Part shown: positions 31,514 to 33,561 of the stretch, one piece after another
How the letters are laid out: the number at the start of each line of letters is the position of its first letter
Numbering within the stretch: position 1 is the first letter of the stretch
From: Kineococcus rubinsiae
Lineage (GTDB): Bacteria; Actinomycetota; Actinomycetes; Actinomycetales; Kineococcaceae
Reading direction: 5' to 3'
Assembly (NCBI RefSeq): GCF_011839805.1
Contig: NZ_VWPY01000047.1
Location: 1-33,561, forward strand
Length of the DNA: 33,561 nt
Notes under the pieces: generated by a model
Told to the model about the DNA's origin: nothing
Seen by the model: the letters and a program-made list of their open reading frames with translations, nothing else
The model's database searches: none
Made by a program: the position numbers and the translations under genes

Positions 31514-32962
31514 TCAGGCGCGGTTCGGGGTCCCGGACTCGGCGCCCATGTCCTCGAGCTCCTGGCCCTTGGTCTCCTGCACGGCCTTGCGGACGAACAC
31601 GAACGACAGCAGGGCGAACACGGCGTAGAGGCCGTAGGCGAACTGCAGCCCCGCCTCGGCGAGCTTCGGGAAGCTCGTGGAGATCGCGAAGTTGGCCAGC
31701 CACTGCGCGGCCGCCGCGACGGCGAGGCCCGCGGCGCGGATCCGGTTGGGGAACATCTCGCCCAGCAGGACCCAGACGACCGGCCCCCACGTGGCGCCGA
31801 ACGAGATGACGAAGAGGTTCGCGAAGATGATCGCGATGACGCCCCAGGGCTGAGGCAGGGAAGGGTTCTCGACGGTGCCCGTGGCCTGCGAGAAGGCGAT
31901 CGCCATCATGGTCAGCGACACGAACATGCCCGCCGAGCCGAACGTCAGCAGCGGCTTGCGGCCGATCTTGTCCACCGTCGCGATGGCGACGAACGTGACG
32001 ACGACGTTGGTGACCGAGGTGATGACCGACGTGGTCAGCGCGTCGGACTCGTCGAAGCCGACGGCCTGCCACAGCGACGTGGAGTAGTAGAAGATCACGT
32101 TGATGCCCACGGCCTGCTGGAACACCGAGAGCAGCAGCCCGACCCAGACGATGGGCTGCAGCCCGAAGCGCGGGCCGCGCAGGTCGCGCAGGCTCGGCTC
32201 GTCGTCCCGCTTGAGGCTCTGGCGGATGTCGTTGACCTTGCGCTGCAGGGCCTCGAGGCTGCGGGTGCCGAGCACCTCGCGCAGCACGTCGGTGGCCTTC
32301 TGCGTCTCGCCCTGGGCGATGAGGTAGCGCGGGGACTCGGGCACCTGCAGGGCCAGGAACACCCAGACCAGCGACGGGATCACCCCGACGAGGAACATCC
32401 AGCGCCACGCCTCGAGGCCGCCCCACGTCGTCTCCGACGCCGAGCCGGCCGTGTTGGCGATGAACGCGTCGGAGAGCAGGGCCGCGAAGATGCCGACCGT
32501 GATGGCCAGCTGCTGCAGCGAGCCGAGCCGGCCGCGGATGTAGGCGGGCGCCACCTCGGCGATGTAGGTGGGGGCGATGACGGAGGCCACGCCCACGCCC
32601 AGGCCGCCGATGACGCGCCAGATGATCAGGTCCCACGTCGCGAACGCGAAGCCCGAGCCGACCGCGCCGATGGCGAAGAGGAGCCCGCCGACGACCATGA
32701 CGGCCTTGCGCCCGAACCGGTCGGCGATGCGGCCCGCGAACCAGGCGCCCACCGCGGCACCCAGCAGGGCGCACGACACGGCGAAGCCGGCCAGGTACCC
32801 GCTCAGCTTGAACTGCCCGTTGATGGCCTCGACCGCGCCGTTGATCACGGAGGTGTCGAAGCCGAAGAGGAACCCCCCGATCGCCGCGACGATCGAGATC
32901 ATCACGACCTTCGTGGTCGTGTGCTCGTCGGCCGCGCGGCCGGCCTCTCGGTCGTCTGCCAT
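31514..32962 (-). CDS. Sugar porter family MFS transporter (sugar/H+ symporter type)
   Basis: 482 residues, 12 predicted helices. Sugar porter signatures: GRIADRFGRK after helix 2, PESPRYLI after helix 6, the substrate-site helix QQAVGINVIFYYS, DKIGRKPLL after helix 8 and an ETKGQ motif near the end. These match the XylE/GalP/glucose porter group, so import of a hexose or pentose is likely, but the sugar cannot be named. ATG 32962 is preceded by a GAGGA box on the minus strand at slightly long spacing. It is convergent with the DUF4233 gene. The small hypothetical gene upstream is separated by 102 bp and a hairpin, so this gene probably has its own promoter. Confidence 0.94.
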   Translation of the reverse strand: MADDREAGRAADEHTTTKVVMISIVAAIGGFLFGFDTSVINGAVEAINGQFKLSGYLAGFAVSCALLGAAVGAWFAGRIADRFGRKAVMVVGGLLFAIGAVGSGFAFATWDLIIWRVIGGLGVGVASVIAPTYIAEVAPAYIRGRLGSLQQLAITVGIFAALLSDAFIANTAGSASETTWGGLEAWRWMFLVGVIPSLVWVFLALQVPESPRYLIAQGETQKATDVLREVLGTRSLEALQRKVNDIRQSLKRDDEPSLRDLRGPRFGLQPIVWVGLLLSVFQQAVGINVIFYYSTSLWQAVGFDESDALTTSVITSVTNVVVTFVAIATVDKIGRKPLLTFGSAGMFVSLTMMAIAFSQATGTVENPSLPQPWGVIAIIFANLFVISFGATWGPVVWVLLGEMFPNRIRAAGLAVAAAAQWLANFAISTSFPKLAEAGLQFAYGLYAVFALLSFVFVRKAVQETKGQELEDMGAESGTPNRA

Positions 32963-33033
32963 CAGGGAGTCCTCGCTCGGATCGGGATCATGACGACGAC
33001 GACTCTCCGCCCCTCGCCCCGCCCCCGCACGTC

Positions 33034-33066
33034 GAGCCCCTGCCGTGCCGCCGCGCGGCAGGGCTC
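33034..33066 (-). terminator. Hairpin at the end of the small hypothetical gene
   Basis: GAGCCC-C-TGCCG (33034-33045) pairs with CGGCAGGGCTC (33056-33066), one bulged C, 10-nt loop. It overlaps the stop codon of the minus-strand gene. Confidence 0.45.
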
Positions 33067-33319
33067 AGGCGTCCTCGCCGCGGGCCGTCGCCAGGTCGTG
33101 GGCGGCCATGTCGACGGCCTCCTCGGCGCGGCGGGCGGCGTCCACGAGCCCCGCGAGCGCGGAGCCCTCGGGGATGCGCACGGAGCGCGCCGCGTACGCC
33201 TTGCCCAGCGACCTCGCCTCGGCCGCGAGGTCGGCCAGCACGTCGGCGGCCGCGTCGCGCGCCGCCCGCAGCGCCTCCTCCTGGGCCCGGGTGTCCTCCC
33301 GGTCGCTGCGCAGCGCCAC
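33065..33319 (-). CDS. Small Ala-rich helical hypothetical protein
   Basis: 84 residues, not recognised. It is predicted to be almost all helix, rich in Ala, Glu, Arg and Asp, with a heptad-like pattern that suggests a two-helix coiled coil broken at RIPEGSAL. No signal peptide or membrane helix. GTG 33319 has a perfect AGGAGG box upstream, the best argument that it is a gene. It lies between a sugar porter gene and another minus-strand gene end, about 90 bp from the latter. Confidence 0.65.
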   Translation of the reverse strand: MALRSDREDTRAQEEALRAARDAAADVLADLAAEARSLGKAYAARSVRIPEGSALAGLVDAARRAEEAVDMAAHDLATARGEDA

Positions 33320-33410
33320 GTCGTCCTCCTGCTCGTCGCCTCCTGGGGGAGCGCCATCCTGCCAGGGGCGGCGCGCGGGGGGTCCGGCGGCGTGGACCGG
33401 CCGGAGCGGC

Positions 33411-33561
33411 TCAGCCGGCGGGGCGGCAGGGGGACAGCGGGGTCCCCCGGGGGTCGAGCAGGGCCGCGCCGAGCGCGGTCCAGGCGGCGCCGGAGGACGT
33501 GGGGGCGCGGGCGTCCAGGCGCGCGGCCGCGGCCAGCAGGCGGGTGCGGGCGGCCTCGTCC
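33411..33561 (-). CDS. C-terminal fragment of an unrecognised protein (window edge)
   Basis: The minus strand is open from the window edge to TGA 33413-33411, giving the last 49 residues of a protein. The visible part begins DEAARTRLLAAAARL, then a short Ala/Leu-rich helix and a DPRGTPLSPCRP end. I cannot place it in a family. Orientation and codon use fit the neighbouring small gene, with which it could form an operon (91 bp gap). Confidence 0.5.
   Translation of the reverse strand, partial: DEAARTRLLAAAARLDARAPTSSGAAWTALGAALLDPRGTPLSPCRPAG

Noticed and set aside
1-33561. CRISPR array, insertion sequence, integrase, prophage or toxin-antitoxin pair
   Set aside because: No regularly spaced repeats, no transposase or integrase motifs, and no small overlapping toxin/antitoxin-like pair were found.

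Overview
The window is about 33.5 kb of very GC-rich DNA from a single chromosome. Start codons are often GTG. The gene families present are ClpP1P2-ClpX downstream of trigger factor, PadR next to myo-inositol-phosphate synthase, DUF4233 after folC, and a translational T-box before ileS. These point to an Actinomycetota chromosome. Kineosporiales (Kineococcus-like) is my best guess, but that is inference from general familiarity and not a database result. I see no prophage, insertion sequence or CRISPR array.

Layout, left to right. (1) 1-1600: a truncated glycerate kinase gene (minus), a divergent EVE/PUA-like hypothetical gene, and two divergent tRNA genes, Gly(TCC) and Pro(TGG). (2) 1766-6205: the protein quality-control cluster tig, clpP1, clpP2, clpX, closed by a strong bidirectional hairpin. 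(3) 6273-10724 (minus): two MarR regulators, a DHA2-type drug/H+ antiporter carrying three C-terminal carboxypeptidase-regulatory-like domains (CRDs), and a CRD-YceI fusion. The proximal marR, the pump gene and the yceI gene are joined by ATGA overlaps. (4) 10850-12627: padR-ino1, with a perfect operator-like palindrome on the padR start codon. (5) 12680-14221: a membrane diguanylate cyclase. (6) 14265-17447 (minus): an archaeal-like valS and a DUF5684 membrane protein. (7) 17590-19125: fadD. It is convergent with a minus-strand beta-oxidation pair (fadA and fused fadB/fadJ type) and a TetR gene. (8) 23475-25952: a second DHA2 pump with nearly the same three-CRD tail, divergent from the TetR gene. 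(9) 25953-31435: a T-box leader, ileS (eukaryote-like type 2), folC and a DUF4233 gene. (10) 31514-33561 (minus): a sugar porter, a small helical hypothetical protein and the tail of one further unrecognised gene.

Most genes are conserved housekeeping functions. The unusual material is the CRD module. Two pumps from different DHA2 branches, about 14-17 kb apart and in opposite orientation, share a gap-free C-terminal tail of about 255 residues with roughly 79% identity (counted by eye). A shorter CRD is fused to the isoprenoid-binding-type YceI domain encoded just after the first pump. The tail is far more conserved than the transporter parts, and topology rules would put it in the cytoplasm. 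I regard this as the best candidate for an undescribed system. Regulation is also well displayed: the ileS T-box can be read almost base by base, the padR palindrome suggests autoregulation, and three regulator genes look leaderless.
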